Shown here in pieces: positions 1 to 11,553 of a DNA stretch of 64,000 nt. The DNA is from Magnolia sinica (taxonomy: Eukaryota; Streptophyta; Magnoliopsida; Magnoliales; Magnoliaceae). A program made the translations under genes and the position numbers. The number at the start of each line of letters is the position of its first letter. Within the stretch, counting starts at the first letter, position 1. The stretch is from NCBI RefSeq assembly GCF_029962835.1, contig NC_080582.1:17492032-17556031 (forward strand), in the 5' to 3' direction. The notes beneath the pieces were generated by a model that saw only the letters and a list, made by a program, of their open reading frames with translations, did no database searches and was not told where the DNA came from.

Positions 1-812
1 TGTGGGCTATATGCCTGAAATTGCAGTGGACAAGTGTGACCACAATAGTGTGTTTGGTTGTGGAATGCAGATCACTGCCTTATCCATCCATTGGCCCACC
101 AGATATAGTCTTGAATCACCACACATGTTTGCCACCTGTACCATGAGGGAGCTACACAGAATGTTTATGGCATGCTACATAATAGCATTTCCCCTGTGGT
201 CAACATCCTGCATTACAAACTCTACTGTAAATCAAATGCTCACAAACAGCCATTCTCTGTTGATTCTTCTAACTCTGCCGATGATATTCTTATGAAAATC
301 GCAACAAAAATAAGCAACATTATATTCAGCCATGAAAATCGGTAGAATACTAATCTCCTGGGTCGCATCTTGGTGCACTGTTGGATTGAATTATACTAAC
401 TAATTATTATCGAAACAAACAGTTGCTTCACCCAATTATATTTAGGGCACTCACAATAAAAACAATTTAAGAAAAAGGAACCCCCCTCTTGACAGCAGAT
501 TTTAATCCACATGAAGCAGTGCGAAGAACCACATCATCAATCACAGGGTCGCATGTGAAATCCTTTGTTTGCCCCTGAGTGAAACTGGTGAAACTGATAG
601 GAGTTGGATTTGAATATGCTTTGAACAACATAGAGAATTTTTGGGAGAGCAGCAGCAAGCCCCACCTCGAATCCACCATTTATCAGTAAGTTGTCTGCAA
701 TTTCCACCATTGGATCATCGTTAGGAGAGCAACAACATAAAACACTAAAATTGGAAATGATCTTTGTTTGTTTGTTCCCCCCCCTTTTGAGGGGCTACTT
801 TTTGATAGATAC

Positions 813-889
<77 letters not shown>

Positions 890-1340
890 AGAAGATGTAC
901 TACTTTGTGCTCTGGTATTGCCAAATGAGAAAGAAATGGCTGTAGCTCTGCTCAGCCGACCAGAAGGTCATGATTATCATAACCATATGATTTTTTGGGA
1001 ACAACTTGTCCATGTAGGAACACCCTGATGACTGGCCTGGATCAAGTGTGCTGAATATTTAAGCACATGGCTATGACAGCTGGCTCTACATACCGTACAT
1101 TAGTACAAGTACCTCAATTTCTGACCTTTATGCGCCTTTTATGTGGGACAGTTGATTATCTATAAAAGTTTATCTAAACACACCTTAAACCTAGCGGATT
1201 CAGATCTCATGATGGAGCTAAATACCATAGTTGCACCAGCTGCAACAAGTGTACTAATGATCTGTTGGCTTGAGCAAAATAATATGCTAGAAGAGCTTCA
1301 TGAACAACAACAACCACGGAATTGGACAGGTGCTTAAGTT
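1..1340. other. Non-coding flank, no gene recognised
   Basis: I find no conserved reading frame before the transposase-like sequence that begins near 1341. The stretch is AT-rich and holds one long (TA)n tract. It may include the 5' end of the Harbinger element that carries the genes at 1341-6241. I could not identify that element's left terminal inverted repeat. Confidence 0.5.
817..884. repeat. (TA)n microsatellite
   Basis: An uninterrupted alternating TA tract of about 68 bp. A repetitive isoleucine-tyrosine frame across it is an artefact of the repeat. Confidence 0.97.
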
Positions 1341-2160
1341 GTAGATGTGATTATTAATGGGTCGGGGCTTACATGCTTCAATTACATTCGTATGCACAAA
1401 GATGCATTTTTTCTCCTTCGCGACATTATATAAGAGAAGAGTCACTTGCAAGGCACATTTGGCGTATCCTTAGAGGAAGAATTGGTGATTTTTCTTCATA
1501 CACTTAGCTATCATATAAAGAACCGTATTACGCAGCATCATTTCAACCATTCTGAGAAAATGATTAGTCGTCACTTCAATAGGATGCTTAACGCAATCGT
1601 CGGGCTATATTCCGAAGTTTTAAAACCACCTGGGAATGGGTTGTCTCCTGAGATATTGAATAGTACGAGGTTTTTCCCTTATTTTCAGGTTAGTAAGTAC
1701 ATATTTTGCATTTTATAAATTCAATATTAAAGTAAGGAAAAATAAGTTATACTTCTTTTCCTTAGGGTTGTGTTGGAGCCATAAACAGCACATACATTCC
1801 AGCCATGGTTGGTTTGAAGGAGCAAGCTAAGTGGCGCAATCGAAAGGGATATATCTCCCAGAATGTCCTGGCAAGCTGTTCTTTTGATTTAAAATTCCAA
1901 TATATATTAGCTAGGTGGGAGGGATCAATCTCAGATTCACGAATGTTAGGAGATGCTGTAAGCTGAAACAATAAATTGATTGTCCCAACAGGTATTAATT
2001 CAAGTCAATCGACAAATACATATTAATTAGTTAATATGTACCTTAAAATAAAGTGACTTCGGGCTTATGTTTCTTGTAGGCAAACATTATTTAGTTGATG
2101 CTGGTTTTACAAATATGCTCGGTTTCCTAGTACCATTTCGTGGAGTTCAATACACCTTAA

Positions 2161-4724
2161 GGTTGTGTTTGGGCATTTGCTTTAGGGTGGTTTACGAGGG
2201 GTGGGATTGTAAAATCTACCCCGATTCCATCCCATGTATGTTTGGGCAATTTTTCATCCGTCCTAGCTTTCACTTCCAAAATCGTCTGTCAGAGGAGAGG
2301 GATTCGGGTGGGATTCGTGCGATCCTGCAGGCGGGATTTGGACGGTCTTTGGACGAATTCTTGAGCCCATCGTCCCGCAGTGATAGCGCATCCAGAGTAC
2401 AACCGCAGCAAGATGTGAAGTTCCTGCCAGATGAAGATGACAATGGAGGCGGGTAGTGGTGGAAATGGAGGGAATCCTTCATCGATTTATACCCCTGCAG
2501 CTAATGGTTGTATGTGGATAGCGAGAAGAGGGCTCCTTGTTCTGAAACGAGGATCAGTGAGAAAATAAGTAAGCCCTTTCATGAGGACCACTGATTTTGG
2601 GTTTCTTTCAAAAAAACTCTTCCTCTATTTCTCTGTTATGAATTGGATTTGGCTGGATGTTCGTCATTGTTCGCTCCTTTGTTGCAGGTGGGCTACGTCT
2701 CCGCCTACTTGGAGCTCTTCGGCCGGAGCGGAGGATATTGATCATCCTAGGTTAAAACGGATTTCCTGTAAGTATCTGAAAAATAAGGCTTTTTATTTTT
2801 TCTTTTGTTTTTTTACAATATATTGGATGGACCTTGTTCTAAAATGTGGTGGAAAGAAGAAGTAACCCTGTTGCATGGGACACCCGATTTGGAGATTTTT
2901 TTATGAAATTTATTTATCGGTCTCTTTTATTATATGGATTTGGGATGGAGATAGAAATGTGATTTCTTTTAAGATTTGGGGGTCTTTTTTCATGTCTTTT
3001 CTGCTGTATTGTGTTTGTTGAAATGCATCCTAGATGTTTGAATCTGCAAATGATTGTAGCCAAGTGTAAGCTCCTATCGAGTAAGGCCTGCATCCAAGTC
3101 AAGGTCTTGATTCTCTCGACATGTGTAAGCTTTAGCAAATGGACCGATAGATCTATATCATTTTTTTTTAATTTTTTTTTGCAGACTTCTTACCAAGATG
3201 CAAAAAATGAGATAATAATTCGACATTCATTTCGTATTGCTTTTGCAGACAGCGTTTCATTTTCCTGGTTGAAGATCCATGAGGTGGCAGGCTTGATCTA
3301 ATTTATCACCATGACATAAATATTGTGGTCGTCTGGTAGGGGAGAGTGACGCAACATGAAAGAAGTTTATGAATTTTTTGTGGATATTTCAAGAGTTGAT
3401 ATGATTTGAGCATGTAATATATTCCTTGAGTCTAGCATAAGTATCAGTGGTAGCATCAATGCCTTTTGTGGTAATATTTCAACTTATGTTAGACAGATGT
3501 TAGCCTCCGTTTCCAGGGTGTGATCCACCCAATGTAGCCCATGGCTGGTGGTCGGTGCTCTGTAGACCCCACCATGATATAGGTCCTTCATCCATGTCGT
3601 CCAACACCTTTTTGGACATCATTTCAAGGTATGAGACCACAATCTCGAGTGGACTACGTTACAGGAATTAGTTTCATATTGAATGATTGTCGGCCATAAA
3701 AAATCGAATGAGGGCTATAATAGTTACATGTGATAATTTATTTATTTTTCCCTTATCAGATAGCCTTTTTGACACGTTGATTAGCTACCTAGCTGTTGTG
3801 CTAGGACTCACGACAATGTATTTTTTTATCCATGCCGTACATCCATTTTGGATCATTAATCTAGGACATGTTCTCAGAAATGAGGTAGATATAAATATCA
3901 AGTGGACCACACCATAAGAAAATAGTGTTTTTTGAACGCCCACCATTAAAAACTTTCCAGAGCTCGCTTTTATTTTTATTTGTCGTTTAATCTGTTGATC
4001 AGGTCACAAAGACTTGGATGAAGGGAAAACATCCATATCAACTTTATCCTAAAAATTACTTGTGACCCCAAGAAGTTTTTAACGGTGTGTGTTCAATCAC
4101 CACAGTTTCAAGTGGTGTGGTCCACCTGAGTTTTTTGATCTGCCTCATTTTTTGCTCAGGTCCAAAAATGTGTTGCAAAATAGATGGACAGCGTGGATAA
4201 AATGCATACATCATGGTGGGGCCCATAGACTAGGCAATCGGTGTCCCACTCATTAGCCACCTTTCTGGGTCCTACCATTAATGACCACTAATTCCACTTC
4301 CAGCGTACTTCTGTTGTCCATCTGATGAGTGGACTGGGTTGTCCTTTGGCCCAATCACATACATGGTGGGGCACGTATCCAAGGCGGACATCAGGTAGTC
4401 CCCACCTTGGATGTGATTGTGTTAAAAAACGAGTCCCATCCAACAATCCCCGATGATGATATTGAGTATTGAATGTGGACCGTTGATGAAGCTCATCTTA
4501 GTTTTTACCATATGTTGTATCTCATGGGCAATCCAAATAACCCCACACCGTGATATCCCATGGGATGAAAGGAAACCCATGAAATCCAAACATAAAGTCG
4601 GACCTATCCTGGGATAGAGGTGTATACTTTTATCCCAAGACAATCCACTGTCTATCATCAATACTGCTGTCGGCGCAATTCCTTCCCATGTAATCCACCC
4701 TAACGCAAATGTCCAAACAGGCCC
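2161..4724. mobile_element. Non-autonomous Harbinger-like element inside the transposase gene
   Basis: A 2,564-bp insertion with imperfect terminal inverted repeats of about 50 bp. The left end reads GGTTGTGTTTGGGCATTTGC. The reverse complement of the right end reads GGGCCTGTTTGGACATTTGC. TAA flanks both sides (2158-2160 and 4725-4727), the 3-bp target duplication typical of PIF/Harbinger. Removing it rejoins the host transposase reading across the junction, apart from one missing base. The interior encodes no transposase. Its left third is relatively GC-rich with intron-like GT...AG junctions (for example acceptors near 2687 and 3183), which could be a captured host gene fragment that I do not recognise. 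The right third holds a hairpin MITE. Confidence 0.85.
3535..4262. mobile_element. Hairpin MITE (family A), degenerate
   Basis: The left arm carries 'GGTGGTCGGTGCTCTGTAG' and 'CCACCATGAT'. The right arm carries the reverse complement 'CATCATGGTGGGGCCCATAG'. An extra left-arm-like block (3543-3660) suggests rearrangement or a second fragment. No target duplication was found. Confidence 0.65.
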
Positions 4725-5359
4725 TAAGGAATTCAGGCATGGTTGTGAGCCAAGGACGAAAGAAGAGTTATTTAATCTTCGTCATTCCTCGTTACAGAAT
4801 GCTATAGAACGTGCATTTGGAGTATTAAAAGCATGATTTCCTATATTGAAGACTACCCTGGCCTATCCTATGTGCACATAAGTAAATAGAGTTCATGCAT
4901 GTGTTATCCTGCACAATCATATTGTGAATGAAAATTGTGATTAAGATCTTGATTTGGAGTATAATAATGATAATAACGACGACGATATGGGAGAAGATGT
5001 GGACGCAAATGGAGATATTAACGGAGAATTGGAAGCTAGTGATAATGATGATGAAGACGAATTTGAGAATGAATTCGTCATATTTAGAAGGGAGAAAAAA
5101 CGATGGAAAGATTTTAGACTTGCAATTGCATTTGATATGTGGGCAAACTATAATCTATGACGTAACGATAACTAAATGCTTCTTTTTAATTTTTTGTAAT
5201 GAATATTAATGCTCATATCATGATTTTATTCTTCGTATACGAATGTAATATTTTGCAGATGCAATTTAGAGTAATGTTTTTTTAAATTCATTTTTTAAAA
5301 AATAATTTTTACAATTGATATATCTTAAGTAACTTATAAATGTGATATCTTTTTAAGGA

Positions 5360-6241
5360 ATGACACAACCTTTAAATCCAAACAATAGAGGTCAAAAGAC
5401 AGAGATTAACCAGACCGATTATATGGATGAATGTATGACTAATATACTAGTTGATAAAACATCGTTAGGAAGAAAAACCGATAATGCTTTTAGAGATGTC
5501 ACTATCAACAAAGTGTGTAAAATGATGGAAAAAATATTTTCCGTACAGGTGATTAGTGAGAATTGAAGGAATCGATTACGACTGTTGAAGAGTAAATATC
5601 TATTGAATAAGCTTGCGCTGAGCAAGAGTAGATTTGGCTGGGACGATAAAAGAAAATACGTGACTACCGAACCAGCGATTTGGAATGAGTTAATACAGAT
5701 AAAACCTGAAATAAAAAAGATTAGAAATAAGTTATCCCTACTGCTTAAGCAGTTCGAGTCTATATACGGAGACGATTCTGTCATGAGGAGTTATGCGTGA
5801 ACTCCAGCTGATCCTGATGAAGAGGATGTTATGCCAACTCATGCCTTTGATGATATCCAGTTGTTTTCAGTTAACTCCGATGTATATATGCCATTTGCGC
5901 CCATGTACTCTTCATTTTGGGATGAGACACAATCTGAAACTCAACAATTTAGAGGAAGTAGTAAAAGGACTACAGGAACCTCAACTCCAGGGCCATCGAA
6001 GAAAAAGAAGGCTACTATCGGATCAACTGTCGTAAAAAGATTTGATGGCCTTTGCGGGTCAATAGACAAATTTGTCGCCCTTAAGTCAACAACCGATGTT
6101 GCACGTATGACGACGAAATTATGGGAGGAGTTGGAGAACATGACAACTATCAATGAAGACATGATGTATAAGACTTTTAGGTTCCTTTCGGATCGTCCGA
6201 ATTTTATACATAAGTTCATTCATAGTGTGTCCCCTGCCTAA
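5360..6241 (+). pseudogene. Myb/SANT-like protein, Harbinger ORF1-type, decayed
   Basis: One continuous frame of 293 codons from the ATG at 5360, broken only by TGA codons at 5564 and 5798. It shows the Myb/SANT-like (trihelix-related) signature of plant Harbinger accessory proteins: 'NRLRLLKSKYLLNK', 'SRFGWDDKRKYV' and 'IWNELIQIKPEIKKIRNK', then 'FESIYGDDS'. A lysine-rich patch ('PSKKKKATI') may be a nuclear signal. It lies in the same orientation 200 bp downstream of the transposase pseudogene, the usual two-gene arrangement of an autonomous Harbinger element, where the Myb-like protein binds the ends and helps import the transposase. Both stops could be C-to-T decay of CGA codons, but that is inference. 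No intact copy remains. Confidence 0.8.
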
Positions 6242-7810
6242 AGACATGTATGGTTGAAGAACATGGTTCCTAAATATATTACTTTAGTTTGATATTATTT
6301 GTTTTTGATTTTCTTTTCCTTACAGTATTGTAAACATATCTTGTGAAGAAAATGAAAATTTTTGCATGAATATGTTACTTCAAGTTTTTTGCCTATATCA
6401 CTAGCATTTTGAAAATATAGGCCCACTTTTATGGCTCACCTGTTAATTAGTTTATCCTAAGAATCGGCCAAACTATTCATTTATATGGGCTTAATAAAAT
6501 TGAATAATCTTATCTCATTTTTTATATGTGTCAATCTGATTTTTTAACGATTCTCTATTTCAACTTTATCTGGTGTGAATATCCAACTTATTATCTGTAA
6601 CAAAGTTATAGGTTACCCAAACACAAAAATAAAATTAACTGTAAGCAAGTTACAACTTACATCCAAATATGATTACTTATAACTTACTTACACGTATAAA
6701 TAAGTTACATGTAACTTTCTTACAACTTAAAAAAGTTATGAGTATCCAAATGGGCTCCAACTTATATGACAGATAAAAAGAAACTTTCCCAAACAAGCAT
6801 GCATTAGGCTAAGTTTGCTAAGGTCATGAAGCCGACATACATCGCCGATGAGCAATGGTACAAGAGAGTATGTCGTTCGGTACCAATCAAGATATGCCAC
6901 GTTGCATCTTAATGCACTTTTTTATTTATAAAAATAATAATAATTTAGAAATGTATTTTGAGAAGCCACTTGTCTCTCTCTGATTGGTGCTCTACCCTAT
7001 TCTTCTACATGCTTTGCTCTATCATTCCCCAACTTCTTAAATATAGTAAATGGGCAATAGACCATACGAGCTTTGCTAAGCCTGTAGGAATGTAGATAGG
7101 AGCCCATCTGCACCACCCACATGTGCAAGATCTAAGTAGTTCTCAGATAGGTCCCACCATGTAGATGCTCCTGATGAATCCAGTCCGCCGATAGTCACTT
7201 GAGCTAGTGGTAAGCAGGGGCGGCAATGGGCTGAATCTGTCCCATGCCCGGCCTAGCCCAAAAATGCAACCCCTAACGCCCAAGCCCAAGAAAGATCGAT
7301 CGAATTTCTATTGCCGGGATGAGCGTTCCTAATCCATCCTATCCGTTTATCAGGTGGACCTTAGTAAAACTTAAAAGACATGGTCTATATACAGGATGCA
7401 TGTGATGCCTAACCCATGATTGGACGGACAGATTTGGAGGACACAGCATGTATACACATGATTGTGGACCCGCTGGGCTAGGTTGGTATAAAATAATCTA
7501 AGCCCGGGCTGGCTCGAAAATCGACCAGGGCATGCATGCAAGGCCTAAGCTTGGCCCATGAGCTACGCTAAATGGTTTGAACCCGTCCAGATCTAGGCTA
7601 GGCTTACTGAGTCCAGTATACCGTCCGTCCAATTCTTCTACATGTGCATGTCCAACAGTTCAAAAACACACCTGGTCATCTACTGCATACATGACAATTT
7701 TGCAAGGTGATAGAGACTGTTGATCTAGTGGGACATCATGTGGGTGGTCCATATCCTAAAAAGAAAGGACCGTAATTTCCTTCCAAAGAGCTCTTGCGTT
7801 GGGAAGCTAG
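6242..7810. other. AT-rich 3' flank of the Harbinger relic and repeat debris
   Basis: No coding signal. 6600-6760 has several 'AAGTTA/TAACTT' inverted words and 'GTATCCAAATGGGCTCC', which could be the right end of the Harbinger element (unproven). 7200-7620 holds 'GCCCAAGCCC' and 'GGGCTGGCTCG' type words resembling the subterminal repeats of the hAT-like elements further right. Confidence 0.4.
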
Positions 7811-8190
7811 GTGGGGCCCACCGTGACGTTTGTGAGAAATTCACCTGTCCATCCATTTTGCAAGCTCATTTTAGGACATGTGACCAAAAATTAGAAGGAT
7901 CCAAAACTCAAGTGGGCCACACCAAAGGAAACCGTGGGAAAGAAATGCCTACAGTTGAAACCTTCCTAACCCCACCTGCATGTTTATATGGCATCCAAAC
8001 CGTTTATAACGTTATTCTCACTCGGATAAACTTTTTTTTAAATATAAAAATAGTCCATTACCTATTATTTCCTCTTGTGTGGACCATTTGAATTTTGGAT
8101 CTGCCTCATTTTTTGCCCTTTTCCTAAAATGAGCTTGCAAAATGGATGGACGGTGTGGATTTCTAGTAAACATTACGGTGGCCCTCCCTA
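7811..8190. mobile_element. Hairpin MITE (family A)
   Basis: The left arm begins GTGGGGCCCACCGTGACG and runs through 'CTGTCCATCCATTTTGCAAG'. The right arm returns the complement with 'CAAAATGGATGGACGGTGTG' and 'ACGGTGGCCC'. The copy is shorter than the one at 8445-8980, and its outer terminal repeats are missing or too diverged to place. Confidence 0.75.
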
Positions 8191-8444
8191 CCTTTCCAGC
8201 GCAGTAACTTTAAGCCAAGAAATCCGAGTCAAAAGAGAAAAGGGGATTGGACAAAGGTGCCAGCAAATCAGTGCCGTGCAAAAGGAACAACTCGTGGCCC
8301 ACTGGATCAACGGCCCATGACTCTCAAGTTTGCCGTCCAACGAGAGGTGCATACTCTTCTATACTGCACACAAAGTTTTACACGTGGAATGTATCTATCT
8401 CAAATTGAACATTCGATATCATGGGCCCACAATAGATGTATCAT

Positions 8445-8980
8445 GGAAACGTATTGGCTACTCCCCCTGCCACCAGCTCGGTGGCTGATGGTCGGTGCTC
8501 TTTGGGCCCATCATAATGTATTTGTTTCATCCATTCCGTTCATCCATTTTTACAGATCATTTTAGGGCTTAATCTCGACAAATGAGAGGTATATAAATCT
8601 CAGGTGGACCACACCACAGGAAAACAATAGTGATTGGATATCCACCATTAAAATCCTCCTAAGGCCCAGTGTACTGTTTAATTGACATCCGATCTGTTGA
8701 TTAGGTCATACAGACCCAGATGAAGGGAGAAAACAAATATCAGCTTGATCCAAAACTTTATGGCTCCCGAAAAGGTTTTAATGGTTGACATTCATTCAAC
8801 ACTGTTTCCCTTAACGTAGTCCACTGGAGATTGGGATATACCTCATTTTTGGTCTCATACCATAAAATGATCTATAAAAATAGATGGACGGCATGGATGA
8901 GACACATACATCATGATGGGGCCCACAGAGCCCCGGCAACACCCATTGGCCGGTGGCAGGGGAGTAGCAAATCCGTTTCC
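8445..8980. mobile_element. Hairpin MITE (family A) with 9-bp target duplication
   Basis: The best-preserved member of the family, 536 bp. The left end reads GGAAACGTATTGGCTACTCC. The reverse complement of the right end reads GGAAACGGATTTGCTACTCC. The perfect direct repeat ATGTATCAT flanks it at 8436-8444 and 8981-8989. Nine-base target duplications are typical of Mutator-like elements. Most of the length is two arms that are complements of each other, separated by a central unpaired segment around 8690-8760. There is no coding capacity, so it would need a transposase supplied from elsewhere. Confidence 0.92.
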
Positions 8981-8989
8981 ATGTATCAT

Positions 8990-11110
8990 ACCCTCAATAT
9001 CCACTGAACTCATGATCTTGCCTTGCTAATTCGCTGTACCTGATGGACGGCTAAAACAGAAACTAGCCAATGGTCCAGATGCAAGAAGCAAAATGTCTAC
9101 TACTGTTAGATCTTTATCATTTTCAATCAATATATACTCGAGTGCATGCCCCCAAATAGAGTGGGTCCCACTACCTGGTAGCTTTATTTCGAGGTAAAAA
9201 TATCATTCTCCACAAACTGCGCGTGGATACGCATGGAGCATCACAATCTGCCAAAGTATCAAATGGCTCCACGTCGGCTCACGCGCATGGTCGCTTAAGG
9301 CGCATTTTAACATGAGAATTAAAATACTAAAAATGAAATTTTACAAAAAGTAACTTAATTAATATAAAACTTACATTTCAATACCTATTTTAAAAATGTT
9401 TTCAAAAAGCTACCTCCTTGTTGATACAATCATTGTTCCACAATCTCATGTCGCATTTCTTTGGTAGATTTAGGCATGCGTGCCAGCAAATGAATGGGCT
9501 CCATATGTGGTCTTCACCATTATATTTACGTAATACCTACCTCACCCATCAAATGTGTCACCTCATGTTAAGCCAATGTTTCAAAAACCACCTCATATGT
9601 GATTTAGGTGGATTGTATGATGGAAACAAATGTTATCTATTTTTTTTTTTTCCTTCATCTAACTAACATAAATTATGAGTGGGCTTGATTTCTAGGCACA
9701 TGACTTAAATTTTAGCATGGCATCTAATAGTTAGAGTAAATTTTATATAATTATCACGATGGATTCTATAAAAATTAGGCGTCGACATCTCTCTTAAATA
9801 TTTTATTTTATGTGGGTCATTTGAATTACAAGTCCACTTTTTTTATTTTTATTTTTATTTTTTTATATTTTTTATGAGGATAAATTGGGATCATGCAATC
9901 AATGGTTGAAGTGGGTGGTGGGCTTTGCAAAAATTGTTTATATATTCCCTCTACCATACACATGCGATTAAAAAGAAACAAATTGCATTAGATGTTGTTG
10001 ATGGGGTTTTATGGTTAATCGTCTGGATGTCTGAGTACCAGCACACGAAGGAGGCAAAGGAGACCCTAGCTGTGGCAGGGGGACCCTTCGATGCCTAAAT
10101 CAGAATTAAGCAAAATAGGTCTAGTTGAGTTGAGGGTTCACCGACTCAAACCATTTAGCCTAACTGATCTTCATGGCCATCCCGGGGAAGAACTCCTTGA
10201 GCTGGGTCCTTTGGTCGATTATAGTTGATCGTCCTGATCAGGTTACCAACCTGCTCGCGTCCGAGCACTAAGACTGAGCTCCATTCCTTGGTAAAAATAA
10301 GCGACATCTAAGATTACCATCATCTTCATCTTATCATACGGGGTATGCACATCGAAAATGGCCGTGGGAGAGCTCGATGTTCGTCCTCTTCCAAAGAAAG
10401 TAGAGGCACTTCATTTCTTAGCGAACAGGGCCACCGAGTGGACAGATCTCATATAATAAATTATCATTTTCTGGCCGTTAAGGAGCTCCTTGGTCATAAC
10501 TATCATTAACTGACCATGTGATGTGCACATATATTGCAGCCGACTTTGTATTTCTTATCAGTTCATTTTTACCTATAACACATGTTGCTTTTGATTATGA
10601 TCTGACTTATTGTAATGTTTATATAAGATCTATTTCAACCATTAGATCTTTATTCCCATAACAAGCTATAGAGAGAAAAACATGGTTGATGTATGATTTT
10701 GGTGGACCACACCTAAGTAAACAATTGAAAGGAAAATATCCAACCTTGATTTTAACAAGGCGGGCAAAAATGTACAAGAAATCCACTCTAACCAATAGAT
10801 TCCATGCACAAATTTAGGACCATGACCCCCTAATCATACCTATCACTATTTACATACGTCATACTAACGGAATATCATACCTATACACTATTTCCAAGCA
10901 TTCGGCCTACCTAAATAATAAATAAAGTTATTTTTTTAGAACTTAGTGTGACACTTAGTCGTTAGAATAGATTTATACAAACATTACAGTGGGCCACCCG
11001 AGCCAAAAACCCATTTGCTAGCCACTATGATAGCCTTTTGAAAACTATTTTGAAAAATGCACTGGAATGTAAATGCTATAATTGTTAGATAGCTTTTTGT
11101 AAAGCTCCCT
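8990..11110. other. Intergenic, possible LTR-retrotransposon debris
   Basis: No gene seen. 10010-10480 is less AT-rich and includes 'GGCAGGGGGACCCTTCGATG', reminiscent of the leader or LTR of plant Ty3/gypsy elements, but no LTR pair, primer site or coding domain could be found. The rest is AT-rich without recognisable structure. Confidence 0.35.
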
Positions 11111-11111
11111 G

Positions 11112-11553
11112 CTAAAAGTAATCTCTGCCGAAACGGCGCAGGGAGATGATACGGTAGAGCAGGAGCAACCGCAATATGGTAAATTCATCTCTCGGTAGCC
11201 CAAACAGAGGGATAATGTATCAATCTGAACCGTCCATCCATCTTGATGGAACACAGATAGCAAAATATTTTCCAATAAGCATCGATCAAATCTTAAAAAT
11301 CCGTTAGATGCCAGTAAATGGATGGCTGTAAGCAGTGATAGTTAACGGCCAGAATTAAGTGTAAAAATGTAAAGTATTATGAAAATTAGGAACCCTTAAT
11401 GTTGAATCTATGGTCCATTCATGATGGATATCAGTTGATGGACGGATCTGATTGATTCATCACCTTTCCACGTGTACTGTGGAGAGTTGTCTCTACCATA
11501 CTCCCCTCCATACGGCTCTACGGTATCATCTCTCGTTGGCGAAAGCTACAACT
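11112..11553. mobile_element. Inverted-repeat element next to the F-box gene leader
   Basis: Arms of roughly 130 bp face each other. 'AGATGATACGGTAGAGC' at 11144-11160 is answered by 'GCTCTACGGTATCAT' at 11515-11529. Deeper in the arms, 'GTATCAATCTGAACCGTCCA' is answered by the complement of 'CATCAATCAGATCCGTCCA'. It ends right where the GA-rich leader of the F-box gene begins, so it occupies the proximal promoter. I could not fix its outermost ends or a target duplication. Confidence 0.65.

Larger units (their letters stand above)
1341..5159 (+). pseudogene. PIF/Harbinger-type transposase pseudogene, interrupted
   Basis: This is a relic of the DDE nuclease of a PIF/Harbinger DNA transposon (HARBI1-like). 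Exon 1 runs to 1688 and contains the conserved 'EELVIFLHTLSYHIKNR' and 'SRHFNRMLNAIV' blocks. Intron 1689-1765 is followed by exon 2 (1766-1991) with 'KGYISQNVLASCSFDLKF' and 'GSISDSRML'. Intron 1992-2079 is followed by exon 3, which starts at 2080 with 'KHYLVDAG' and 'VPFRGVQY'. At 2160 the frame is cut by a 2.56-kb insertion and resumes at 4728 with 'EELFNLRHSSLQNAIERAFG'. It ends in an acidic tail and 'RWKDFRLAIAFDMW'. The first catalytic Asp is lost ('GAINST' where the family has GAID). The second Asp and the Glu remain. There are several in-frame stops and an apparent one-base deletion near the insertion site, so it cannot make active protein. Confidence 0.9.

Noticed and set aside
691-885. 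Open frame ending in repeated Ile-Tyr
   Set aside because: Produced by the (TA)n tract; no conserved sequence.
1143-1337. 64-residue frame upstream of the transposase
   Set aside because: Could be an N-terminal extension but shows no family motif and is followed by a stop; left unassigned.
7738-8565. Open frames of 80-117 residues near 8 kb
   Set aside because: They lie in the arms of hairpin MITEs and recur in other copies with broken frames.
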